Both the position numbers and the translations under genes were made by a program. A DNA stretch of 64,000 nt. Origin: Sphingopyxis sp. Root154. Lineage in GTDB: Bacteria; Pseudomonadota; Alphaproteobacteria; Sphingomonadales; Sphingomonadaceae. The stretch covers positions 1 through 64,000 of the forward strand of contig NZ_LMGI01000003.1 in NCBI RefSeq assembly GCF_001427105.1, given 5' to 3'. The first letter of the stretch is position 1, and each line of letters starts with the position of its first letter. The notes beneath the pieces are model-generated. The model was not told the DNA's origin. It saw only the letters and a list, made by a program, of their open reading frames with translations, and ran no database searches. This document shows positions 40,554 to 48,839 of this stretch, one piece after another.

Positions 40554-41696
40554 ATGACGGCGTCATTCCCGATGACGCGCCGCGCGGCACTCGCGGGCGC
40601 GATCGGTACCGCATTGTCCGCGCCGATGATCGCAAGGGGCAGCTATGCCTTTGCCGCGGCTCCGGGGAAAAATTATTCGCGCCGCGCGGTGGACCTGGTC
40701 GCTTCGTCGCTCGTCATCGACATGCTCGCGCCGCTCAAGATCACGCTGGCCGAGGATTATGTCGCGCACCGACTGACCGACGCCGAAGCGGCCGAGTTCC
40801 GGGCGAGCGGCATCACCGGCTTTCATAACGCTTATGGTCTGGGCGGCCCGGACGCGAGAGCGCAGGCGATGGAGTTTCTCGCCGGCTGGCAGGGCTTTGC
40901 CGGGCGCAATAGCCATGTCTTCACGCTCGTCGATACTGTCGCCGATCTCGATCGCGCCAAGGCCGACAAGAAATGCGCCGTCATCATGGGTATCCAGAAT
41001 GCCGAGCATTTCGAACGGATCGCGGACGTCGCGCTGTTCCGCCGGCTTGGCCTGCGCTGCGCGCAGCTGACCTATAACAGCCAGAATCGCATCGGATCGG
41101 GCAGCACCGAACGCGTCGACGGCGGCGTCAGCGATTATGGCGCCGCGATCATCGCCGAGATGGAAAAGCAGCGCATGCTCGTCGACGTCTCGCACTGCGG
41201 CGACAAGACGACATTGGACGCCATCGAAATCGCCAAGGGGCCGATCGCGATCACCCACAGCAACGCGCGCGCGCTCGTCGATCATCCGCGCGTCAAGACC
41301 GACGCGGCGATTAAGGCGCTCGCGGCGAAGGGGGGCGTGATGGGGATCACCGGTGTTCGCATGTTCGTTCGCACGAGCGATCCGACCAATGTCGGGCATA
41401 TGGCCGACCATATCGATCATGTCGCGAGGCTCGTCGGGGTCGACCATGTCGGTATCGGCTCGGACGCCGATCTGCACGGCTATGACGATATGAAGCCCGA
41501 CGAATATGCCGCGCTCAAAGGCAGTTACAAGGGCAGCTACGCTTTCCGCGACAAGATCGACATCGACGGCTTCGACCATCCGCTCAAGACCTTCGATCTC
41601 ACCGAAGAATTGATCCGCCGCAATTATTCCAACGAAAACATCCGGGCCGTGCTTGGTGGCAATTTCCGCCGCCTGCTGGCCCAAGTCTGGGGGTAA
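40554..41696 (+). CDS. M19-type membrane dipeptidase, Tat-exported, HxD motif absent
   Basis: 380 aa. Twin-arginine signal MTRRAALAGAIG at the N terminus, so a folded, exported enzyme. M19 dipeptidases use two zinc ions; DVSHCGDK and ITHSNARAL hold the two late His ligands and IGSDADLHG a conserved Asp. The N-terminal HxD (normally D-G-H-N-D) is replaced by VIDMLAPLKI, and the bridging Glu would be in IQNAEHFE. It may bind one metal or act on a different bond. First gene of the operon with the TonB receptor, DgcN, permease, S12 hydrolase and second dipeptidase. Confidence 0.85.
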   Translation: MTASFPMTRRAALAGAIGTALSAPMIARGSYAFAAAPGKNYSRRAVDLVASSLVIDMLAPLKITLAEDYVAHRLTDAEAAEFRASGITGFHNAYGLGGPDARAQAMEFLAGWQGFAGRNSHVFTLVDTVADLDRAKADKKCAVIMGIQNAEHFERIADVALFRRLGLRCAQLTYNSQNRIGSGSTERVDGGVSDYGAAIIAEMEKQRMLVDVSHCGDKTTLDAIEIAKGPIAITHSNARALVDHPRVKTDAAIKALAAKGGVMGITGVRMFVRTSDPTNVGHMADHIDHVARLVGVDHVGIGSDADLHGYDDMKPDEYAALKGSYKGSYAFRDKIDIDGFDHPLKTFDLTEELIRRNYSNENIRAVLGGNFRRLLAQVWG

Positions 41697-41700
41697 GACG

Positions 41701-43887
41701 ATGAAACAGGGACTCTTTATTGCAGCAAGCATCGCCGCGATCGCCGCCGCGATGCCGGCACAGGCGCAGGAAGCCGGCGCGGTGGAAACCGCGGGCGAAA
41801 TCGTCGTGACCGCGCAGAAACGCACGCAGAATGTACAGGATGTGCCGATCTCGATCGCCGTGGTCAGCGGCGAGGCGCTGCAGGAGCAGGGCTCGGCTTC
41901 GCTCGTCGATTATGCGGGCTATGTTCCGGGCATGAACGTCAGCAATGGCGGCACGCCGGGGCAGACGACGATTACGCTGCGCGGCGTCGCGCCGCTCAAC
42001 TCGGCCCAGACGGTCGGCATCTATCTCGACGATGCGCCGGTGGGGTCGAGCGCTATCTACAATCGCGCCGGGCAGTTCACGATCGACCTGATGCCCTATG
42101 ACCTCGAACGGATCGAGGTGCTCAAGGGGCCGCAGGGCACGCTGTATGGCGCAAGCTCGATCGGCGGCCTCGTCAAATATGTGACCGTTCAGCCCGACAC
42201 GCGCGAGTTCAAGGTCCGCGCGGGCGTCGAAGGCTTCACAATCAAGGATGCGGGCGGCATCGGCTGGGGCGGGCAGGTATATGTCAACGCGCCGATCGCG
42301 ACCGACACGCTCGCGATTTCGGGCAGCTTCGCGTGGCGCAAGACGCCGGGCTGGGTCGACAGCATCAACAATGCGGGGATCAAGGACCAGAATGATTATG
42401 AACAGCGCGGCGGCCGCGCCGCACTGTTGTGGCAGCCGACCCCCGAACTCAGCGTGAAGCTTGCGGGCATCTGGCAGTCGCTCGATTCCGATGGCAACGG
42501 CATTTACGCCGCCGATCTCACGGGCAAGCGGCTCGGCAACGGTCATTCGTATAATAATTATGTGCCCGAATCCTACGACATCGATCTCGACTATTATTCG
42601 GCGACGATCGACTATGATTTCGGCGCCGCGACGCTGACCTCGGCGACGACGTACAGCAAGACGCAAAGCGCACAGGTGCAGGACGCGAGCTATGCGTTCG
42701 GCGTGCTCTTCCCATTGCTCACCAATGGCGCGATTCCGCCGGGTATCACGCCTTTCTCGCTCGATCTCGGGCTCAAGAAATGGACGCAGGAAGTGCGGCT
42801 CGCTTCGCCGAGCGGCGGGCGTTTCGAATGGCTGGTCGGCGGCTTCTTTACCGACGAGGAGACGAGCAACGCGCAGCTTGTCCGCTCGTTCGACATGGCC
42901 GGAAACCCGATCGCGCCGCTCGATCCGCTGGCAATCGTCGGTCTGCCCGCAACCTACAAGGAATATGCGGTCTTCGCCAACGCGACCTTCAAATTGAGCG
43001 AGCAGTTCGAGGTCACCGGTGGCCTCCGCTGGGCGCGCAACGAGCAGACCTTCACCCAGATAAGCGAGGGGGCGATCGTTCCGACCGCCAACGATCCGGG
43101 CGAGTCCGCCGAGAGCGTCTGGACCTTCTCGGTCAGCCCGCAATTCCACATCAACGAGGATGCGATGCTCTATGCCCGCGTCGCGACGGGCTATCGCCCC
43201 GGCGGCCCGAACGTCATCGTCCCCAACGTGCCGCCGAGCGTCGATGCGGACCGCATGACCAATTACGAGGTCGGGTTGAAGGCCGATTTCGCGGGCCGGA
43301 TGGTCACCGTCGATGCCGCCTTCTTCTGGATGGACTGGACCGACATCCAGGTCACGCGCGCCTTTGGCGGCGTGTCGGGCGGCGCGAATGGCGGCAAGGC
43401 GACGAGCAAGGGTTTCGAAGGAAGCCTGGCACTGCGCCCCGCGCCCGGCCTGACGATCAGCGCGACGGGAAGCTATACCGACGCGACGCTCAGCGAGGAT
43501 GTGCCCGACATCAGCGGTGCCAAGGGCGACCGGCTGCCCGCGGTGCCGAAGTTCAGCGGCGCGCTGCGCGCCGATTATGAGTTCGAACTCGGCGGCGGCA
43601 ACAAAGGCAGCTTCGGAGCCGGCATTCGCCACGCGGGCAACCGCCTGTCGCTGGTCGAGAGCGATCCGCTCGTCGCGCGCGCCAAAGCCTATACGTCGGT
43701 CGACCTCAATGCCTCGGTGACCCTGGGCGATCACTGGACAGTGCGCGCCTATGCGCGCAACCTGTTCGACAACAAGGGTGAGATGGCGCGCTCGACGCTC
43801 GCCGACGGGCTCAACCGGCCGAGCTTCCTTGCGATCTCGCCGCTGCAGCCGCGGACGATCGGCGTTGCGCTCGACATGGCCTTCTGA
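41701..43887 (+). CDS. TonB-dependent outer-membrane receptor
   Basis: 728 aa from ATG 41701, 4 nt after the dipeptidase stop. Signal peptide MKQGLFIAASIAAIAAAMPA with cleavage after QAQ. EIVVTAQKRTQNVQDVPISI opens the plug, TITLRGVAPLN and IEVLKGPQGTLYGASS follow, and the barrel ends in DMAF. Sandwiched among dipeptidases and D-Glu genes, its cargo is probably a peptide or an acylated D-amino acid. Expression should follow the motif at 40497. Confidence 0.9.
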   Translation: MKQGLFIAASIAAIAAAMPAQAQEAGAVETAGEIVVTAQKRTQNVQDVPISIAVVSGEALQEQGSASLVDYAGYVPGMNVSNGGTPGQTTITLRGVAPLNSAQTVGIYLDDAPVGSSAIYNRAGQFTIDLMPYDLERIEVLKGPQGTLYGASSIGGLVKYVTVQPDTREFKVRAGVEGFTIKDAGGIGWGGQVYVNAPIATDTLAISGSFAWRKTPGWVDSINNAGIKDQNDYEQRGGRAALLWQPTPELSVKLAGIWQSLDSDGNGIYAADLTGKRLGNGHSYNNYVPESYDIDLDYYSATIDYDFGAATLTSATTYSKTQSAQVQDASYAFGVLFPLLTNGAIPPGITPFSLDLGLKKWTQEVRLASPSGGRFEWLVGGFFTDEETSNAQLVRSFDMAGNPIAPLDPLAIVGLPATYKEYAVFANATFKLSEQFEVTGGLRWARNEQTFTQISEGAIVPTANDPGESAESVWTFSVSPQFHINEDAMLYARVATGYRPGGPNVIVPNVPPSVDADRMTNYEVGLKADFAGRMVTVDAAFFWMDWTDIQVTRAFGGVSGGANGGKATSKGFEGSLALRPAPGLTISATGSYTDATLSEDVPDISGAKGDRLPAVPKFSGALRADYEFELGGGNKGSFGAGIRHAGNRLSLVESDPLVARAKAYTSVDLNASVTLGDHWTVRAYARNLFDNKGEMARSTLADGLNRPSFLAISPLQPRTIGVALDMAF

Positions 43888-43907
43888 GCGAATTGGAGTT
43901 GGACAAG

Positions 43908-44948
43908 ATGAATGCGCCCATCGGCAGGCTGGCCGACAGCCTGACCCTGCCGCAGCCCTATCTGCTGTTCCTCGGCGACACGACCAACGCGGCCTATGCC
44001 AAGACGGCTTTCGGGCTGGCCGACTGGGCGGGCGATCGCTGCACGGGCGAATGGGCGATCGACGGGTGCACCGTTTCGACCGGCCTGCCGCGCCTGTCGC
44101 CCGCCGACGCGCGGGCAGCAGGCGCGCGCTCGCTGGTGATCGGCGTCGCCAATCAGGGCGGCATCATCGGCGCGGCATGGGTCGCGGTGCTCGTCGAGGC
44201 GATGGAGGCAGGGCTCGATATCATCAGCGGCCTCCACACCAAGCTGACGAGCGTTCCCGTGCTTGTCGAGGCGGCTGCGCGCACGGGGCAGCGGCTCATC
44301 GACATCCGCACGCCGCCGCCCGCAATCCCCGTCGGGACGGGACGCAAGCGGACCGGCAAGCGGCTGCTGACCGTCGGCACCGACTGCGCGCTCGGCAAGA
44401 AATATACCGCGCTCGCGCTGCACCGCGCTTTTGTAGCGCGCGGCCTCGATGCCGATTTTCGCGCGACCGGCCAGACGGGCATCATGATCGCGGGCGGCGG
44501 CATGCCGATGGATGCCGTGATCTCGGACTTCGAGGCGGGGGCGGCCGAAATGCTCAGCCCCGACGCGCCCGCGGACCATTGGGACGTGATCGAGGGTCAG
44601 GGGTCGATCTTCAACCCCGCCTACGCCCCGGTGTCGCTTGGCCTGCTCCACGGCAGTCAGCCCGATGTGTTCGTCGTCTGTCACGACCCGACGCGCAAGG
44701 TGATCCTCGGCATGGAAAGCTTTGCCTTGCCCTCGGTCGAGGAGGTCATCGACATGACGATCCGCCTCGGCAGCCGGACCAATCCCGCGATCCGCTGCGG
44801 CGGCGTGAGCTTCAATACGTCGAGCTATGACGCCGACGCGGCCGAGGCGTTGATGGCGGCCGAACGGCAGCGGTTGGGGCTTCCCGTCGCCGATCCGATC
44901 CGCGGCGGTGCAGCATTCGATGCGCTCGTCGAAAGCATTCTCGCGTGA
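43908..44948 (+). CDS. dgcN: DUF1611 protein, D-glutamate N-acetyltransferase type (DgcN)
   Basis: 346 aa from the ATG at 43908, 9 nt after GGAG. A Rossmann-like N-terminal half (YLLFLGDTTNAAYAKTA) is followed by a P-loop GTDCALGKK (157-165), characteristic of DUF1611. Late NPAIRCGGVSFNTS is the C-terminal signature. DUF1611 proteins paired with an enolase-superfamily racemase form the DgcN-DgcA route, in which D-glutamate is N-acetylated and then racemised to N-acetyl-L-glutamate. Both genes are here, one in each transcription unit under the same motif. The GTG of the next gene overlaps this stop. Confidence 0.82.
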   Translation: MNAPIGRLADSLTLPQPYLLFLGDTTNAAYAKTAFGLADWAGDRCTGEWAIDGCTVSTGLPRLSPADARAAGARSLVIGVANQGGIIGAAWVAVLVEAMEAGLDIISGLHTKLTSVPVLVEAAARTGQRLIDIRTPPPAIPVGTGRKRTGKRLLTVGTDCALGKKYTALALHRAFVARGLDADFRATGQTGIMIAGGGMPMDAVISDFEAGAAEMLSPDAPADHWDVIEGQGSIFNPAYAPVSLGLLHGSQPDVFVVCHDPTRKVILGMESFALPSVEEVIDMTIRLGSRTNPAIRCGGVSFNTSSYDADAAEALMAAERQRLGLPVADPIRGGAAFDALVESILA

Positions 44949-46084
44949 GTGTGGGCGAGACGGGCAGCGGGTCGAGCTGGTTCCAGCGCTACCTGCTGCC
45001 CGGATTTGCGCTGAAGGCGGTCATCATCGGCGGCGGCTATGCGACTGGGCGCGAGCTGGCCGAATATTTCGTGCCCTCGGGGCCGTGGGGCGGGCTGTCC
45101 GCGATGCTGCTCGCGACGCTGATCTGGAGCGTCGTCGCGGCGCTGACCTTCGCGCTCGCGCTCAAACTCGGCGCTTATGATTATCGCAGCTTTTTCAAGG
45201 GACTTCTTGGCCCCGCCTGGGTCGCGTTCGAGGTCGCCTACATCATCTTCGTCGTCCTGATCCTCGCGGTGTTCGGCGCCGCGGCAGGCGCGATCGGCGC
45301 CGCGACCTTCGGCTGGCCCGAACTCGCGGGTGTGGTGTTGCTCGCCGTATCGATCGTGGCGGTCACCGCCTGGGGCACCGGCGCGGTCGAGCAGATGTTC
45401 AAATATGTCTCGATCCTTCTCTACGCGGTCTACGGGCTGTTCCTGATCCTTGCGCTCGCCAGCTTCGGCGGGCTGATCGGACAGGGCTTCGCGAACGCGC
45501 CGCCGCCGTCGGGCAACTGGATGGCGGGCGGGCTCACCTATGCCAGCTATAATATTGTCGGCGCGGTGGTGATACTGCCGGTGCTGCGCCACCTCAGGAA
45601 CCAGCGTGATGCCGTCGTCGCCGGGCTGATCGCGGGGCCGCTATCGATGCTGCCCGCGATCCTCTTCTTTGTCGCGATGATGGCTTTCTATCCCGCGATT
45701 GGTGACGAGAAGTTGCCGTCGGACTTCCTGCTCCGCCAGATGACGGTGCCAGGTTTCCATGTCCTGTTTCAGGTGATGATCTTTGCCGCGCTGCTCGAAA
45801 GCGGTGCGGGGTCGGTCCATGCGATCAACGAGCGTATCTCGGGCGCGGTCGAAAGCCGCGGGCGGCCGCCGCTCACCCCCGCCGCGCGCGCGGTCATCGG
45901 CGCGGTGATCCTCACCGGCTGCATGTTCGTCGCGGGCGAGATCGGCCTCGTCGACCTGATCGCGAGCGGATACCGCTTCCTCGCCTGGCTGTTCCTTGGC
46001 GTGTTCGTCCTGCCGCTTATCACCATCGGGACGTGGCGCCTGCTGCGTCCGTCCACCGCTCCCCATATGGAGGCTTTGCCATGA
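44945..46084 (+). CDS. YkvI-family membrane transporter
   Basis: 379 aa, about ten hydrophobic helices. LKAVIIGGGYATGRELAEYF matches the unwound first-helix motif (GAGFASGQE) of YkvI-type proteins, relatives of the APC/LeuT-fold transporters. A second signature GGLTYASYNIVGAVVILPVL lies in the middle. Likely a sodium- or proton-coupled amino-acid permease; here perhaps for D-glutamate or another released amino acid. GTG start overlaps DgcN (GTGA) and the stop overlaps the next ATG, which shows tight operon structure. Confidence 0.8.
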   Translation: MSVGETGSGSSWFQRYLLPGFALKAVIIGGGYATGRELAEYFVPSGPWGGLSAMLLATLIWSVVAALTFALALKLGAYDYRSFFKGLLGPAWVAFEVAYIIFVVLILAVFGAAAGAIGAATFGWPELAGVVLLAVSIVAVTAWGTGAVEQMFKYVSILLYAVYGLFLILALASFGGLIGQGFANAPPPSGNWMAGGLTYASYNIVGAVVILPVLRHLRNQRDAVVAGLIAGPLSMLPAILFFVAMMAFYPAIGDEKLPSDFLLRQMTVPGFHVLFQVMIFAALLESGAGSVHAINERISGAVESRGRPPLTPAARAVIGAVILTGCMFVAGEIGLVDLIASGYRFLAWLFLGVFVLPLITIGTWRLLRPSTAPHMEALP

Positions 46085-47652
46085 AACGCCTGCTTGTCCT
46101 GTCGCTGATGCTGTCGGTCGCCGTGCCCGCTTGGGCCGAACCGCCCGCTGACATTGGCGAAAGCGTCGAGGCGTTGCGCAAGAAAGTTGGCGCCGCGGGC
46201 GTCTCGATCGCGATCGTCGAAGACGGCAAGACCACCCTCTCGCGCGGCTGGGGCGTGCGCAAGATCGGCGAACGCGCGCCGGTCGATGAGCAGACGATCT
46301 TCCAGACCGGTTCTACCGGCAAGGCGATGACCGCCGCCGCGCTCGCGATCCTCGTCGACGAGGGCAAGATCGCGTGGGACGATCCCGTGATCAAGCATAT
46401 GCCCTGGTTCCGCATGTATGACGCGTGGGTCACGCGCGAGATCACGATCCGCGACCTGCTCGTCCACCGCAGCGGGCTCGGGCTCGGGCAGGGCGACCTG
46501 ATGTTCGTGCCGCGCACGCACCTCACGCGCAAGCAGACCGTCGAGCGCGTCGCTTATCTCAAGCCGCAGACGAGTTTCCGCTCGGCCTATGCCTATGACA
46601 ATATCCTCTACGCGGTCGCCGGCCAGCTGATCGAGGAAGTCACCGGGCAGACGTGGGAGGACTTCATCCGCGCGCGCGTGCTGCGTGCGGGCGGCATGAA
46701 GAATGCGACGAGCGACAGCGAAGACCGCTTCCGCATCCCGAACCGAAGCTGGCCGCACGCGCGCCTCTCGGGCGCATTGCGCGGTCTCGGCCCGCAGGCG
46801 GCGCTCAACGAGCGCGACGAACTCGGCCGTAACGGCGCCCCCGCGGGCGGCCTCGCGCTCAGCGCCGACGATATGGCGGCGTGGCTCAAGATTCAGCTCG
46901 CACATGGCGCGCTGCCGAATGGCAAACGCCTGTTCAGCGAAAAGCAGGCGGCCGAAATGTGGGCACCCGTCACCCCGATGCCGATCTCGCGGCTCCCCGA
47001 CCAGCTCAAACCCGCACAGCCGAATCAGCAGGCCTATGCCCTCGGCTGGCAGGTGCAGGATTATCGCGGCCACCGCATCATCCAGCACGGCGGCGGCGTC
47101 TTCGGTTCGATTACGCGCGTCGTGATGATCCCCGACAAGAATGTCGGCTTTGCGATCATGATGAACAGCGAGGACAGCGGCATGCTGCTCGGCCTCACCT
47201 ACGACCTCCTCGACCATTATCTCGACCAGCCCGACTATGGCTGGATCGCGAAATGGGAGGATTGGTATCAGGAGCGCCTTGCGGGCGGCGTCGAGTATCT
47301 GAAACAGTCAAAGGCGTCGCCCGCGCAGAGCGGTCCGTCGCTCGCGTTGGCGGGCTATGCGGGCCGCTACCGCGATCCCTGGTATGGCGACATCGTCATC
47401 GGGCGGGCATCGACCGGCCTGACGATCGATTTCACCTCGACCCCGCGGATGGCGGGGCGGCTCAAACATTGGCAGTACGATAGCTTCGTCACCGATTTCG
47501 ACGATCCGGCGATCGAGCCCGCCTATGTGACCTTCGCGCTCGACGCCGAAGGCAAGATCACCGGCGTGACGTTGAAGGCGGTGAGCAAGATTGCCGACTT
47601 CAGCTGGGACTATCACGATCTCGACCTGAAGCCCGTGGAGGACAAGAAGTGA
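46081..47652 (+). CDS. Serine hydrolase (beta-lactamase/S12 family)
   Basis: 523 aa, secreted: MKRLLVLSLMLSVAVPAWAE with cleavage after AWA. SxxK is STGK in FQTGSTGKAMTAAA; the YxN motif is YDN (AYAYDNILY); HGGG replaces KTG. Past residue 385 comes a DUF3471-like beta domain (LAGYAGRYRDPWYGDIVI) as in many class-C-like esterases and D-aminopeptidases. Start ATG overlaps the permease stop (ATGA). Second S12 enzyme of the locus, unlike the one at 37489 it has no membrane tail. Presumed periplasmic cleavage of acyl-D-amino or D-peptide bonds. Confidence 0.86.
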   Translation: MKRLLVLSLMLSVAVPAWAEPPADIGESVEALRKKVGAAGVSIAIVEDGKTTLSRGWGVRKIGERAPVDEQTIFQTGSTGKAMTAAALAILVDEGKIAWDDPVIKHMPWFRMYDAWVTREITIRDLLVHRSGLGLGQGDLMFVPRTHLTRKQTVERVAYLKPQTSFRSAYAYDNILYAVAGQLIEEVTGQTWEDFIRARVLRAGGMKNATSDSEDRFRIPNRSWPHARLSGALRGLGPQAALNERDELGRNGAPAGGLALSADDMAAWLKIQLAHGALPNGKRLFSEKQAAEMWAPVTPMPISRLPDQLKPAQPNQQAYALGWQVQDYRGHRIIQHGGGVFGSITRVVMIPDKNVGFAIMMNSEDSGMLLGLTYDLLDHYLDQPDYGWIAKWEDWYQERLAGGVEYLKQSKASPAQSGPSLALAGYAGRYRDPWYGDIVIGRASTGLTIDFTSTPRMAGRLKHWQYDSFVTDFDDPAIEPAYVTFALDAEGKITGVTLKAVSKIADFSWDYHDLDLKPVEDKK

Positions 47653-48839
47653 AGCGTTTGGCCATTCTTTTGACCGCAACCGCGCTCACGGCATGTTCGC
47701 CGGGCGGCGACAAGCCGGAGGCGTCCGAAGCGCCATTGCACAGCCGCATGCTCGTCCTCGACACCCACCTCGACACCCCGCTCCATTTCGAGCGCGCGGG
47801 CTGGAGCTTCGCCGATCGCCACGCGCTCGCCGACGACATGGCACAGCTCGACATTCCCCGGATGAAGGACGGCAATCTCGATGGCGGCTTCTTCGCCATC
47901 TACACCGACCAGGCGCCGCTGACGCCGAAAGGCTATGCCGATGCACTCGCCTTCGCGCGCAAACGGTCGGACCTGATCGACAAGACCATCGCCGCGAACT
48001 CGGGCACGATCGCGCCTGCGCTGACCGCGGCCGACGCGGTGCGGCTGAACAAGGAAGGCAAGCTGATCGCCTTCAAGTCGATGGAGAACAGCTATCCGCT
48101 CGGCGAGGATCTGTCGCTGCTGCAGGAATTCTACAACAAGGGACTACGTCTCGCCGGGCCTGTCCATTCGAAGGATAACCAGTTCGCCGACAGCGCGACG
48201 GGCGAGGGCCGCTGGAAGGGGCTGAGCCCGCTCGGCAAGCAATGGGTGGCGGAGATGAACCGCCTCGGCATCGTGATCGATGCGAGCCATTCGTCCGATG
48301 CTGCGTTCGATCAGATACTGGCGCTGTCCAAATATCCGATCCTGCTCTCGCACTCGAGCCTGCGCTCGGCGTTCGACCATCCGCGCAATCTCGATGAAGG
48401 GCGGCTGAAGGCGCTCGCCGCGAAGGGCGGGGCGATGTGCATCTCGACGATCTTCATGTCGGAAATGAACATGTCGCCTGCGCGCGCCGAGCTGTTCGGC
48501 AAATATGAGCATATCGGCCAGATCACGCCCGCCGAGCAGGCCGATCTCAACCGCAAATGGCGCGAACTCGACAAGACCGAAAAGCTCTGGGCCGCCGATT
48601 TCGACGGCTATATGAAGATGGTATTGCGCGCGATCGAGGTCGGCGGGGTCGACCATATCTGCTTCGGCGCCGACTGGGACGGCGGCGGCGGCCTGCCGGG
48701 TATCGAGGATATTTCGGCGCTGCCCAAGGTCACCGAACGGCTGAAGGCCGCGGGCTATTCGGACGCCGACATCGAGAAGATGTGGAGCGGCAATATCCTC
48801 CGGGTCCTCGCGGCGCAGGGAAAGCCTGCGGCGAGTTAG
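47649..48839 (+). CDS. M19 membrane dipeptidase, lipoprotein
   Basis: 396 aa with a lipobox LTAC (Cys16), so lipid-anchored in the periplasm. All M19 ligands are kept: HLD in LDTHLDTPL, Glu in KSMENSYPL, His in DASHSSDAAF and LSHSSLR, and Asp in FGADWDGGG. It is therefore a normal binuclear zinc dipeptidase, able to cleave dipeptides with a C-terminal D-residue, unlike the HxD-lacking paralogue at 40554. The GTG start overlaps the preceding stop. Its own stop overlaps the convergent dctD stop by 4 nt. Last gene of the operon. Confidence 0.9.
   Translation: MKRLAILLTATALTACSPGGDKPEASEAPLHSRMLVLDTHLDTPLHFERAGWSFADRHALADDMAQLDIPRMKDGNLDGGFFAIYTDQAPLTPKGYADALAFARKRSDLIDKTIAANSGTIAPALTAADAVRLNKEGKLIAFKSMENSYPLGEDLSLLQEFYNKGLRLAGPVHSKDNQFADSATGEGRWKGLSPLGKQWVAEMNRLGIVIDASHSSDAAFDQILALSKYPILLSHSSLRSAFDHPRNLDEGRLKALAAKGGAMCISTIFMSEMNMSPARAELFGKYEHIGQITPAEQADLNRKWRELDKTEKLWAADFDGYMKMVLRAIEVGGVDHICFGADWDGGGGLPGIEDISALPKVTERLKAAGYSDADIEKMWSGNILRVLAAQGKPAAS

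Noticed and set aside
41599..43734. A 711-codon minus-strand frame across the TonB receptor
   Set aside because: Antisense mirror of the receptor gene, no domain, no ribosome site; likewise the long plus-strand frame over the receptor at 20896-23160.
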